A stretch of 30,819 nucleotides of DNA from Capronia americana (lineage: Eukaryota > Ascomycota > Eurotiomycetes > Chaetothyriales > Herpotrichiellaceae): contig JADWQD010000033.1 of NCBI GenBank assembly GCA_016110215.1, forward strand, positions 1 to 30,819. The letters are read 5' to 3'. Below the pieces are notes generated by a model. The model was given only the letters and a program-made list of their open reading frames with translations, did no database searches and was not told where the DNA came from. Below, one piece after another: positions 1-11,000 of this stretch. The position numbers and the translations under genes are program-made. Position 1 is the first letter of the stretch; each line of letters begins with the position of its first letter.

Positions 1-292
1 AAGAGACTAAACTAGAGAGAGAAGGAAAATATCTAAAAGGGACGGTCGCGCCTGGCCTTAGATGAAGGTATGCCTCTGCTAAGGGTTCTGGTATACGCGC
101 GCACCGCTAAGGATCCCAGTCACGTGCAGCTAATTATATATAGCCGTATAATTTACACGGGCATATTACCTAATCAGGATAAGGCTTAGTAAAGCCCGAT
201 TTCTAATCTAGCAGCTGTCGCCATAATAACCTTCCTCTATATCTATACTAGTCTAGCTACTCTATATACCGGGCATATCTCGTTCCGTAACA
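1..292 (-). repeat. 3' LTR (partial; outer ~118 bp lies outside the window)
   Basis: These 292 bases match 5770-6061 base for base with about 23 differences, all transitions and no indels. About 21 are C/G here and T/A in the right LTR, so this LTR is the less mutated one. The inner end reads CGTTCCGTAACA at 281-292, whose reverse complement begins TGTTACGG, a plausible LTR start with the canonical TG. By comparison with the other LTR, 118 bases are missing at the left. Confidence 0.93.
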
Positions 293-310
293 TTACCCCC
301 CCCTCTAAGG
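293..310 (-). other. Polypurine tract of the retrotransposon
   Basis: Read on the minus strand, this is a purine run containing eight consecutive G, ending directly at the TG of the 3' LTR. Its place, orientation and composition are those of the plus-strand primer for LTR-element replication. It agrees with the minus-strand reading of pol. Confidence 0.75.
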
Positions 311-320
311 AAGCCTATCC

Positions 321-3300
321 TCAGGCTTTATCGTCGTCAGTATAATCCGGCGCGTCTTCATCGTTCTCCCAACAGCGAATCCACTCTTATAATCATTTCG
401 GGGGGCCTAGTTATTAAGGGTAACTATCATAATAGTCCCGGATCTTATATAGTATATTCTTAAAGTTAGAGGCCGGGTACCACTCTAGATCCTTATCCTA
501 GCCTAGCTACTAAACTTAATATTATAACTTACCGTAATGCTTCTATACGGCTAAGACTTCCTTAACTTCTTATTTATTTTCACTATTTACCTTAATTAGC
601 GGCGGGGGATCGTTAACCTATCCTAGAAGGGGGTCTTCTACAGCCTTATATAAACGGTCCGGGGAGAGGACCGGGTGGATCTTTATTAAATCCGGTAGGT
701 CTAGCTTAAAAGAGTTACCGACCTTCTCTAGTATCCGGAAAGGGCTAGCTATCTAGTGCGCCAGTTTTTAGCTTAGTTAATCTATTCTCCAGTTCTTAGT
801 AGACACCTATACTAAGTCTCCTTCCGTAAAATTAACTTCCCGGTAATATTTATCGGCTTATTATTATTACTACGCTTATACACTTAATATAGCAGTACGA
901 GCGGATTACTAAGCGTCTTATATCCTCTCTATATACTTTTAGGCTTCTTCTTAGCTGAGTCTTTCCCGTACTATAGCCGGCTCACCTAGCTAGTTCTAAT
1001 TAAAAGATATATAAGGCTTATACCCATTTTCGAAATAGAAAGGGCTTATCTTAATTAAATTATACGATAGTAGTGCTTATATAAAGTCTATAATCGGGAG
1101 AAGATTAGACTAGTTATCTTAATAGTAGTTAATAAACGAATAAAGTCGTTAATCTAGATACTAGTTTATAATCTCTATTTAGCTGTTTATCTAGAGGTAG
1201 AAAGCGGTAAATAATTTTAACTTTATACCTAAAATATAGTAGAACTCCGTCTAGAATATTAAAATAAATTATAATCCTTAATTAGATATAATAGTATCTA
1301 GGGGTCTATAGTTATAGTATATATATATAATAAATAGTTATACTATATCCTTTATAGTTATAGTTTTTAAATATAGTAGAGAGTATACCCGTTTATTTAA
1401 GCGGTCTATAATCACTAAAATATTATCGAAACCCTTTATATCCTTTAAGAACGACTTAAAATCTATAGAGATATATTACTAAGGGCGGTTAAGGACGGGT
1501 AGTAACTTTAATATACCTAAAGATAAATCTCGCGGGACGGTTATATAATAATAGATATAGTAATTTTAAATAAATTAGGCGATATCCCGAGAGAGGTTTA
1601 GCTAGTAGTATTAAGTTTATAATAGTTCTATAGTTTTATTACGGCCCGGATAAGCTATTAATATCTAGTTATAAACTTCTTTAATTAACTTTATATATAA
1701 ATAGTCTATATTAGGGACTACTAATTAACCTTAATATAGTAATAGTCCCTATAATAATTCCCACGGGGCCTACTAATCTCGCGCCTTTTAATATTCTTCC
1801 TCTAGAGTCTCGCTCTACTTATTAGCTTATAAGACCTAGTTTACTAGAAGTAACGGCTCTATATCTAATAGAGCTAGCTGTAACTCCTAGTAGATCCGAG
1901 GATCTAGTATTTCGGGGCCTAGTATAACTTATATTCTCTTATTCCGTACAGCTTCTTTCTAACCTTCTTATTCTTACTTACGCCGGGTTAGGGTATCCGC
2001 TTTCTTATTCTAGCGACCCGGTTAGAACGCGATCTAGAAGTGGTACTAGGAGAGCGATATTATCTATCGGGCTTAATAAGCCGTTAATTACCGCTTAGTT
2101 ATAAAGTATTATAAGGCCTAATAGTTAGTAAAAATTTAGAACTAGTCTATAACACTCTATAGTTCTAGTTACTAATACTCTAAGGCGCTTATAATAGTAA
2201 GTATCTCCTTATTATAGATATTATAATTATATTCTATAAGGGCTATAGTCTTTAAATAGTAGGTAATAAGGTACTAGCGGCTATTAATAGGATTTAGCTA
2301 TAATAGAACCGCTATTAACACTTTATTAGAGGCGTTAGTCTCTAGTATAGTTTATTATTCCGGGTGAAAGTAGCTAAGGACGAGAGCCGTTAATAGTTAT
2401 AACTTTAGTTCTTTAAATACCTTCTAGTAGTCTTTATTAAATAGAAAGGGGTAGTCTTTCTTAGTTAGTTATATTAGGGGTTTTATAATCCGGCTATACT
2501 AGTAAATAAATATATAATAGTAGTTATAGAAACCTAGAAATAACTAAATACTCTTTACTATAGTAGAAACCTACTAATCTTTAATAACTTAGATCTTTAC
2601 TAAGTCTACTTTAATACCTTCTATAGAGATTATAAATCCTAGATATTAAGTCTCCTTAACGCTAAACTCGCTTTTCTTAATATCGACTTATAGTCCGGCC
2701 TTCTATAGACGCTCTAAGACCTTCTTAACTTATTCGGCGTACTCTAGTTTATTTTTAGAATAGATTAGGATATTATTAAGGTAGACCGTAATAAAATCGT
2801 TTAAGAAATTAAATAGAATATTATTTATATAACGCTAATAGGTTATAAGCCTATTAGTTAATCTAAATAATAGTACTTTATACTTATAGGCGCCGTAGTA
2901 AGTCCGGAATATTATTAGTTTCTTAGAATCTAAATATATTTAAATATAGTGAAAGGCCTATTATATATCAAACTTTATAAATATATAGGCTTTCTAAAGT
3001 TATACTAGGGTCTTATTAATTAGGGGTAATAAGTAATAATCCTTTTTTATTATAGTATTTAGCTTCCGATAATTAATATAAAAATATAGCCCTCTATTTA
3101 GCTTCTCTATAAATAGTATAGAGGATATATATAGTGCTTAACTTAACTTAATAAATCCCTTCAGGAGATTCTCTTTAAGGTATTTCTTAATAAGGAGTAG
3201 TTCCGGCGCACTTTTTCAGTAAAGGGGGCTATATCTAAGGGTACCTTCTCCTTCTAACTAGATCTTATAGTTATACGGCTATAGGGGAGGGAGAGTATTA

Positions 3301-4250
3301 GATTTAGCCTTTAAAAATATATCCTTAAATTCTACATACTCCTTTAGAAGTAGACGCTCAACCAGCTATTCGTCCGTTTCCTCGGCCGGGGGCTATAGTC
3401 GGTCTTTAATAATCCGATTAATCTTATAGAGGCTTATATTATAGGTAATATCCTTTACTCTCTTAAGGTTTTAATAGAAACCTACGGCTCTAATTATAGC
3501 GATATTAACTCCTACGCCGGGAGTGTCGACCGGAGGTAATATAACCTTTCTTTTAGTTGCTAGTTCCGGTAGAGTTTAATCAACCTTTACTAGTTCCTAT
3601 TATATAACCCTCAGCCGTCGGTAGAGGTCCTATTTATGCGTTCGGGGGGTTATAGTGCGTAGACTGGATCTAGTGGCCTTCACTAATAGTACTTAGACTA
3701 GGTCCCGTTTAGAGTCTGTTTCCTATTATTATATATTATAGGGTTAGGCTTATCGTCCGCTAGCTTATTATTTATCCTTTATTATAAATATCCGGTCGCG
3801 TTTTTTTATATCTTCTTAGTATTAGGAAAGGATAGCTATAACCTAAAGGTTTTTTCGAGGTGTATATATCTCTCTTATAAAAGTTAGTTTATACTAGTGG
3901 TTTTAGGGCTAGAGTAGACACTAATTCTATATATCTAGCTAAATATTAAAATAAGTAAACTATTTACGGCTAAGGATAACCTTATAACTCCCTAAGTCTA
4001 AAATAAGTATAGGGAGGTCCTTCTATCGCCTCCCGTTAACTTCTAGATATAGAGTTAATATTTTAGAGACGGGCTTATTAAGTCTTTTATTATAACCTTT
4101 TATAATATAGGGGTTCTTTAAATATATAGTAGTAATATTTAGAAATCGAGATAAGTCTTATATAAGTTTTATATTAATAAAGATAAATTTATTTACTCTA
4201 GAATTAGCTAAGGTAGAGGTTTAAACTATATATCTATTAAATAATAATTT
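321..4250 (-). pseudogene. pol: gypsy pol remnant: protease, RT, RNase H, integrase, chromodomain
   Basis: The minus strand shows the whole pol order. Protease: the usual Asp-Ser-Gly appears as Asn-Ser-Arg, with the catalytic Asp codon changed at 4203-4205. Reverse transcriptase (about 2600-3300): the active-site box reads YLNN at 2766-2783, YLDD with both Asp codons mutated, followed by ILIYSKNK and a long conserved thumb region. RNase H: ETNAS for ETDAS at 2328-2342. Integrase core: SMDF with the first acidic residue at 1461-1463, the second changed to Asn at 1281-1283, Glu at 1173-1175. The spacings of 59 and 35 residues suit a DDE integrase. A chromodomain lies at about 420-530, with the motif LEWYPASNFKN. 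The frame ends in an acidic tail and TGA at 321-323. Right boundary approximate. Many TAA/TAG stops, hence non-functional. Confidence 0.93.
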
Positions 4251-5450
4251 ATATAGTATAGTAAAGTACTTTTCGCCTAATAGCTAACTTAAATTAATAG
4301 AAGTTATATTAATATTATACTTCCCTAAGGAGAAGACTTCCCCTAGAGTTATTCTTTTCCCTATTTATCCTTTATATCCTCACCTACTTTAATAGCCTTA
4401 TTCTCCGCCTTTAAAGGGTAGTTATAAGAGATATATCTAGGTTATTAGTAAGTAAAATAAGCGCCGGCTCGACTTAAGGCCTATTTCATTATATTATTAT
4501 AAATAGGTCGAGTACGCGGAGTTTAGCTGCCTTCTCGCTCGAGTATTAAGAGCGGGGCCGGCGTTACTTAAGGGTTTAGTGCGGGAGGAGGAGTAACTCG
4601 GGTAGCCGCTATAGGAGTATACTTAGTCGCTAGTCTAGCTTTAATCCGGTCGGTATATTCCTAGAGGCGGTAGAGGCCTTAGTTAAGTACTCAGTAACGG
4701 TTAGCGACGTCTTAGTATATAGTGAGTGTTTTAAATATAGGTAGGACTATAGTCTAGAGATTAATAGTAAGCTTATTATATAGGTCGGGGTATAGGTCTT
4801 TAACGGGGATCTTTATAATACTAATAAGGTAAAGGAATTTTATATAGAAATTAGAAAAGGTCTAATCCTTTTTTATTATTAGTTATTAGTATTCTTATTA
4901 AGTATTTAAGGTTTTATATAGGTTAATATAGATACTATCTAGAAAGACTAGTATCTCTATAGCGGTTATAAATAAGTTAGTAGTATTAGTACTATAATAG
5001 GCCCGTAGGAAAATCTATACTTCTCCTTTTATACGGCTAAAGATATACACTATCTTAGTGCGCTCGCCTTAGTTAGTATTTATATTAAGCTTATTGAGGA
5101 TCTAGGTCTTCTAGTTCTTATAACCGGGTTTAGCCTTACCATCGGAGAGCTGGTCGGGGTCCGGAAGGTTAAAAGGTTTAGGCTATACTAGGTCTAGTCC
5201 TAGGGTTAAGTTTCGGTTATATTTAAGGTAGTCGATAATAGCTTATTTCTATATAATTTAATTATTAAGGTCGATAATCTATTTCTTTTAGTTAATAATC
5301 TAGACTTAATAATCTTAAATAGTACCTTCCTATTCCGTAATAGTATTTTATCTCTAAGCTATTACTTCTAGAAGGGTCTATTCGGGTATTACTTTAATAT
5401 CTATAATAGTCTTATATCTTAGTAATTACTATAGTTACGGGGCTAAGTTA
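4250..5450 (-). pseudogene. gag: gypsy gag remnant
   Basis: This minus-strand stretch precedes pol in the element and holds protein-like frames with stops at Gln/Trp-type positions, for example around 5000-5200, where Arg-, Glu- and Asp-rich segments can be read. Position between leader and protease identifies it as gag, the structural protein. I could not place the CCHC zinc knuckle securely because Cys codons (TGY) are RIP targets on both strands. Frame shifts are apparent. Both ends are approximate. Confidence 0.65.
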
Positions 5451-5651
5451 ATATCGCCGGCTATATATAAGTCGCGTTAGTTTATATTAATTGGTTCGAT
5501 TTCTGTATTCTGTTCGGTGGTCGGTAAGATAGTATAGTTATCGGCCTCGGGTTCGTTTAATTCGGTCGGTCGTACTATAATTAGCGTATTTAGTCTATAA
5601 CAGTGTAGTTATCAGCTTCGGTCAGTTTAGGTCAGTTCAGTCGGGGTGGGA
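5451..5651 (-). other. Retrotransposon leader / primer-binding region, lightly mutated
   Basis: About 200 bases between the 5' LTR and gag. On the minus strand the sequence right after the LTR is TCCCACCCCGACTGAACTG. It does not begin with TGG, so a conventional tRNA 3'-end primer site is not obvious. The stretch keeps many CG, TG and CA dinucleotides and has short GGTCAGT/TCGGT repetitions, in contrast to its surroundings. Confidence 0.5.
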
Positions 5652-6061
5652 TATTATAATTCCTTCCTAGGATGGTTAAGGGGAGAGTTTAGTCTAATAT
5701 AACAGTATATTATACTAATAGGATAAAGGTAGGGTATACACTGCGTAACGGTATAGATTACTTAATATAAAGAGACTAAACTAAAGAGAGAAGGAAAATA
5801 TCTAAAAGGGACGGTCGCGCCTAGCCTTAAATAAAGGTATACCTCTACTAAGGGTTCTAGTATACGCGCGCACCGCTAAGGATCCTAGTTATATACAGCT
5901 AATTATATATAGCCGTGCAATTTACACGGGTATATTACCTAATTAGGATAAGGCTTAGTAAAGCCCGATTTCTAATCTAGTAGCTGTCGCTATAATAACC
6001 TTCCTCTATATCTATACTAGTTTAGCTACTCTATATACCGGGTATATCTCGTTCTATAATA
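5652..6061 (-). repeat. 5' LTR, complete (410 bp)
   Basis: Bases 5770-6061 match 1-292. The extra 118 bases at the left were bounded by the G-rich run ending at 5650 and by the terminal match TATTATAA, which equals TGTTACGG after RIP-type changes. On the minus strand the LTR starts at 6061 (RIP-changed TGTTACGG) and ends at 5652. It carries more C-to-T and G-to-A changes than its partner. Confidence 0.85.
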
Positions 6062-6066
6062 AATAG
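6062..6066. other. Candidate 5-bp target-site duplication
   Basis: The five bases after the LTR, AATAG, align with GACGG at 17784-17788 of the second subtelomeric copy, differing only by RIP-type transitions. A 5-bp duplication is usual for Ty3/gypsy. The matching copy on the other flank lies outside the window. Confidence 0.45.
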
Positions 6067-6170
6067 TTTAAATAATATAACTTTTATTTAATAATATCTT
6101 ATAATAAGTATAGTAGTTATCACTAAAGATATAATTATTATAGTAGTATATAGTAAGTTAGTCGAGGGCC

Positions 6171-6271
6171 GCTAAGAGCGTAATAATTTAGAACTTAATT
6201 TAGTATTACGCGCTAAGAGTATAATAATTCCTAATTAATCCGGTATTACGCGCTAAGAGTATAATAATTCT
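6171..6271 (+). repeat. 40-41-bp tandem repeat, copy 1
   Basis: Units begin at 6171, 6212 and 6252 with GCTAAGAGYG; two full units and a half. Each unit ends in a GC-rich ...ATTACGC tail that survived RIP. Same unit number as copy 2. Confidence 0.85.
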
Positions 6272-6356
6272 ACTATAGCCTTATACCTTAATCTACTATA
6301 CTATAGCCTTATATCTACTATAATATAGCCTTATACCTACTATACTATAGCCTCTA
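6271..6356 (+). repeat. Degraded ~24-bp tandem repeat, copy 1
   Basis: Three to four irregular units around TATAGCCTTATACCTACTA. They match the better-kept array at 17999-18112 after C-to-T changes. Confidence 0.65.
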
Positions 6357-6699
6357 AAAAAGGATACTATATATAGATCTATACCTTACTATAACTTAGT
6401 ATTTATAGCCTATCTTTATAACGCTTTACTAATAGTAATCTTATAACTAAGTTTAATATAAATACTTATTTATATCTCTAATATATATAATATAGAGATA
6501 AATAATCTTTTAAATTATTTATCTTTTAAGTTATATATACCTATTTATTACTTAATTTAAACCCTTCTCTTTATTATATTTTACTCTCCCCTATTTAGTA
6601 TATATAAATAATATAGAATTTTATTTACTTTAATCTATAGAAATACACCTTTAAAGTATAAGTCTTTCCCCTCTTTATAGCCGCTCTATCTAACCGGTA

Positions 6700-7463
6700 G
6701 TAGATAATAGAGACTCCTAGCTATAATAATAGTACTTTAAAAGTAGAAGTAGCCGATTTATATATTAATTAGGAGAGCGCTAAATATAACTATAGTAAGT
6801 ATTAAATATATAATATATAAATAATTATTTATCCTAATATACTCTTATTTAGCTAATATAGATAATAATAACCGCGAGAGTTCTACTAAATAAAATATTA
6901 CCCTTAACGGTACTATATAACCGTTCTATATTCTCCGGAAACCCTTTATCTTTCTAGACCCGGAATACTTATATATCTAGGCTCTAGCTAATCTAGTTAT
7001 AATATAAAGCTAAAAAAAAAGATATATATTTATAGTAGGTGATAAAACTACTATTATTATAATTAAATTAAATATTTACTTATTTATTAAGTATATATCT
7101 AAATATATTGTCCTAAAAGTTATTAAGCTATAGATCCTATAGGAAATATAGGAATATAGATATAATAAATTTATTATTAGCTACTTATAAGTTTACTTAA
7201 ATAAACTATAATTAATAAACTCTATCCTTATAATTAACGGAGTATCCCTATATAAGTTTACGCCTCTAAACCTATATAGCTATATCTATAAAGACTTTAA
7301 CTTTAATTCTAAATAGTAGCTTAGCTATAGGAGTATATATATAGGTAGAGGTAACTATTAGAAACTAGAATAAGTATAAAGAAATAATATATATCTCTAT
7401 AAGGTAATAAACTATAATAACCGCTTAAGGGGAGGTATATTATATAGAACTTAATAAGAGACT
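6700..7463 (+). pseudogene. Unrecognised ORF remnant, paralog A (copy 1)
   Basis: Plus-strand counterpart of 18455-19246. The readable frame runs from about 6908 to 7365. Every Gln/Trp-like codon is a stop and most Met codons read as Ile. No conserved family was recognised. In copy 1 this remnant continues directly, through an AT-palindrome at 7464, into the sequence that in copy 2 follows paralog B, so the two flanks were joined (or never separated) at that motif. Confidence 0.6.
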
Positions 7464-7590
7464 ATAAATAAATATTTATTTTAGTACTAGGCTATTTCTA
7501 TATATTAGTTAAAGCTACTACTACTATATAAATAGTACTAGATATAAATAATTCTAAATCCTATTTATATCCCCTCCCCCCTTAGTAAGT

Positions 7591-7692
7591 CTTAGCGGTA
7601 ATATAAATAATATACTATACTACTATAAAATTTACTATACTTTTAGCGGTAATATTAATAATATATTATATTACTATAAAATTTACTATACT
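7591..7692 (+). repeat. 51-bp tandem repeat, 2 units (copy 1)
   Basis: Two units start at 7591 and 7642 (YTTAGCGGTAATATWAATAA...). Copy 2 has three units. 51 bases is 17 codons, so it could encode a repeated peptide, but the frame is not proven. Confidence 0.9.
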
Positions 7693-8029
7693 TAAAAGTC
7701 TTAGCGGCGATCTATCCTTAAATATTTTATCCCTACTTAATTAAACTTAAACTTCTATTTTATCCTTTACCGTCCTATAAATAAAATTTAAAATTATTTA
7801 TTCTACTTTACCTAAATAATTAATAAGCTAAAATTAAATAATTATTTATAATTACTATAGAATAATATTACTAACTCCTAAATAAGTTAGAGCTCTTACT
7901 ATAAATAAATAATTATTTATTCTATATCTTTTCTATTAAGAGAGATTTTACTCTCCTCTATATATTAAAAGAGCTTTAAGATAAGTATAACTATAGGTAT
8001 CCTAGCCTTAGACCCTTATTTAGTATAGT

Positions 8030-11000
8030 TATATACTTCTCTATAATATAATTATATAAGGTCTCTAATACTAATTTATAATATATAGTATACTACTTTT
8101 ATATTACTTTTCCTATTATTAAAACTAAGTATAAATAATTATTTATCTTTACTAAACCTTAAGTATAATTATAGTATAATCTATTTATAATAACCGCTTA
8201 ACTTAATATTTATTAAAAAATTCTATAATAAATAATAATTACTAAATAGCCTAACTTATCTTATAGTATTATATATAGTAATAACTATAATATTAAGGAC
8301 CCTAATTTTATTATATCTAAGGAGTTAAATTAGTAAGGACTAGTAGTAACCTTACTATAACTAATCTTAGTAAAATTTATAACTTACCTTAGAGAGAGTA
8401 GTAAAGTATTATATCTTCTCTCTATATAACTAACCTACTAACTAACCTAGTAAAATATAAGTACCTAGTAATATAACGCCGTAATAAAAGTAAATTATAA
8501 ATAATAATAAGTTATTACCGTTATCCTCTTCTCCTATAGATAATAATAACTAAGAGTTAATATATAAGAATTCCTCTCTAAGTATAGTAATAAAAGATAA
8601 TAAAAGTATAGTAGTAAAAAATAATAAAAGTAAAGAAGTTAATACTACTAGTAATAGAGAACTTAAGAAAGTTATAAAAGCCTTTAAAATAAATATTAAC
8701 TTATTATTTAATACTATATATTACTATATCTTACTACTTAATAAGTATTTATTTTATTTTAGAGTATAAATAATTATTTATATTAATATTTTATATAGAT
8801 ATTTAAACTTATCCCTTTAAATATAATAATATTAAGTATAAAATTAAACTCCTATTATATATAGCCTACTATATATAGTAAGCTAAAAAGATAATTATAG
8901 CTCTATACTTTATAGATAAAGTTATCTTTAAAGTAAGACTTATAGAAAATATACTAAAGACTATACTAAGATTCTTTTTTTATATTTAATAGCGCTAAAT
9001 AACGCTCTTAGAAAAGGTTCGCGGTTTATAAGCGATAAAATAAAGCTTCTTAATTATATAGCTAGATCTAAAACTTAAATATTACTATATATTCTTTAAG
9101 ATACTAAAGCTATTAATAAAGCTAATTAATAATCTCTATACTTAGTGCTTAATAATAAATCTAACCTTTACTAAAGTATATAATTTAACTAAATAAGTTA
9201 CTAAAACTAGAATAAAGTAAGACTATTAAAATAAGCTCTTCTTCTTTCTTAAGTTATATAATATAAAATTATAAGTAATACGCCTTATTAAGTATAAAAA
9301 TAAGTTACTTAGCCGCGACTAGAATATCCCTTATAGGATTATAGCTATAACCTTAAATAAAGCTATAGTATAGTATATAGAGAAGACACCTTCTTTATTA
9401 GTAATTAAGCTTAAATTACTTAATCTTAAAGCTAATAAAATCTTTCTTAAAAAGGTTAAAGCTATTTAGTAAAAAATAGTAAAGTTATATTTATCTATAT
9501 AGATATATAAACTAGATATAGATATAAATCTTTTATATTATAAAAAATAAATAAATATTTATATTAATATATAAAGTAGAAATTATTATCTTTATATATA
9601 GTATATTTAATAAAAATAAGATTAAGTTAAAACTTTTATAATTTACTATATACTATATATTATAAGTAGTATATTTTATTATTCTATATTATTTCTTTAA
9701 TAAAATCATCTTTAAGGCTAGATATATACTTAATAATAAGTTTAATATTCTCTAAGTATACTTTAATCTATAGAAACTTTAAAAAAAAATAAAACCTATT
9801 AACCCTAAAGACCTTAAGGTATTACGCGCTATATATATTATCTTAGACAATAATACTTCTATAGAATATCGCCTAAAAATAGTATATAGGCTACCCCTAA
9901 AATTCGCCTTAGACCTTTAGTACTAGTATAGTAATAGCCTCGCCGCTACTATAGAGGCTAAAGATTTTATATATATAATTAAAGATATACTAGAAAAAGA
10001 CGTGGATATCTAGACTAAAAAAGACCTAATTACTTTTATCTCTACTTATTAATATAAGCTAGGTTTATTATATCTTAAAACTACTATAAATATAGTATTT
10101 ACTTATACTTAGATAAGAGTATATAGTATACTTAGCGATACTATTAAAGAAGCGCTTTAATATATATAGGTAATTAAGGCAGCCTATAGTAGGGACCTAT
10201 AAACCTTCTAGTAGCGAATAAATAAATATTTATATTAATATATTATAGAACTTAATATTAATAATAACCTAATATAATATAGGACCCTTACTTATTTTAT
10301 ACCTAATCTATATAAAGAATATCTAGAACTAGTACTTAAGGGTAAAGAAGTTAGCTAATAAGTCTACTTTAATATATATAAGCGTCTATATCTAAGTTTA
10401 GTATTAATAAGAGATATTTTAATCCTTCTTAAATTAATTAATTATATTAAGATATCTTCTATCTATAGTAAGCGATTTAATATCCGCGCTATATAAATAA
10501 TTATTTATATTAATATATATTAATTAATCTCTACTTAAAAGATAATAAGGATATAACTATTATTTCTATACTTAAGTCCGTTACCTTAATAATAAAGAAG
10601 ATAATCTAATAAACTAGTGCTAAGTTAATAAAATAGTATTAATTAATTAATATAGTTATTAAAGAGGACTAGAGTAAGCCTTTAAATATAGAATATAATA
10701 TTCTTAAGGCCGCTATCTAAATATACTAAATAAATAGCGTCGCTAATCCTAAATTAATAAATATTATTAACCTTAATTTAATTAATAATATAGTTAATAA
10801 AGACTTAATACTAATAATAATCTAAGAAAATATTATAGCTATTATCTTAATATAGATACTATATCTTAATACTATATAGACTATAAGTTAACTATTAGTC
10901 TATAAATAATTATTTATACCTAACTTCTATATAGATTAGTAGTCTAAAAGAGTAGCGGCCCCTTATCTCTTTCTATATCTAAGAACTTAAGAGATCTATA

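Larger units (their letters stand above)
1..6061 (-). mobile_element. RIP-inactivated Ty3/gypsy LTR retrotransposon (chromodomain type)
   Basis: A complete-looking LTR element lies on the minus strand with its left (3') LTR cut by the window edge. Bases 1-292 and 5770-6061 align without a gap. Between them, minus-strand frames read, in order from right to left, gag, aspartic protease, reverse transcriptase, RNase H, integrase and chromodomain, which is the Ty3/gypsy order. LTR ends are consistent with TG...CA after undoing C-to-T changes. Every frame is closed by TAA/TAG at Gln/Trp-like positions, so the element is dead. It lies immediately left of the subtelomeric repeat copy that begins at 6062. 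Confidence 0.95.
6067..6690. other. Left non-coding end of copy 1 with short tandem repeats
   Basis: No coding frame could be read here. The stretch holds the 40-41-bp repeat (6171-6271), degraded 24-bp-type repeats (6271-6356) and an AT-rich tract. It is the counterpart of 17789-18450. Confidence 0.6.

Noticed and set aside
5678..5700. AAGGGGAGAG at 5678-5687 as the retrotransposon polypurine tract with pol on the plus strand
   Set aside because: All pol domains read on the minus strand, so the polypurine tract must be beside the left LTR, where a G8 purine run is found at 293-310.
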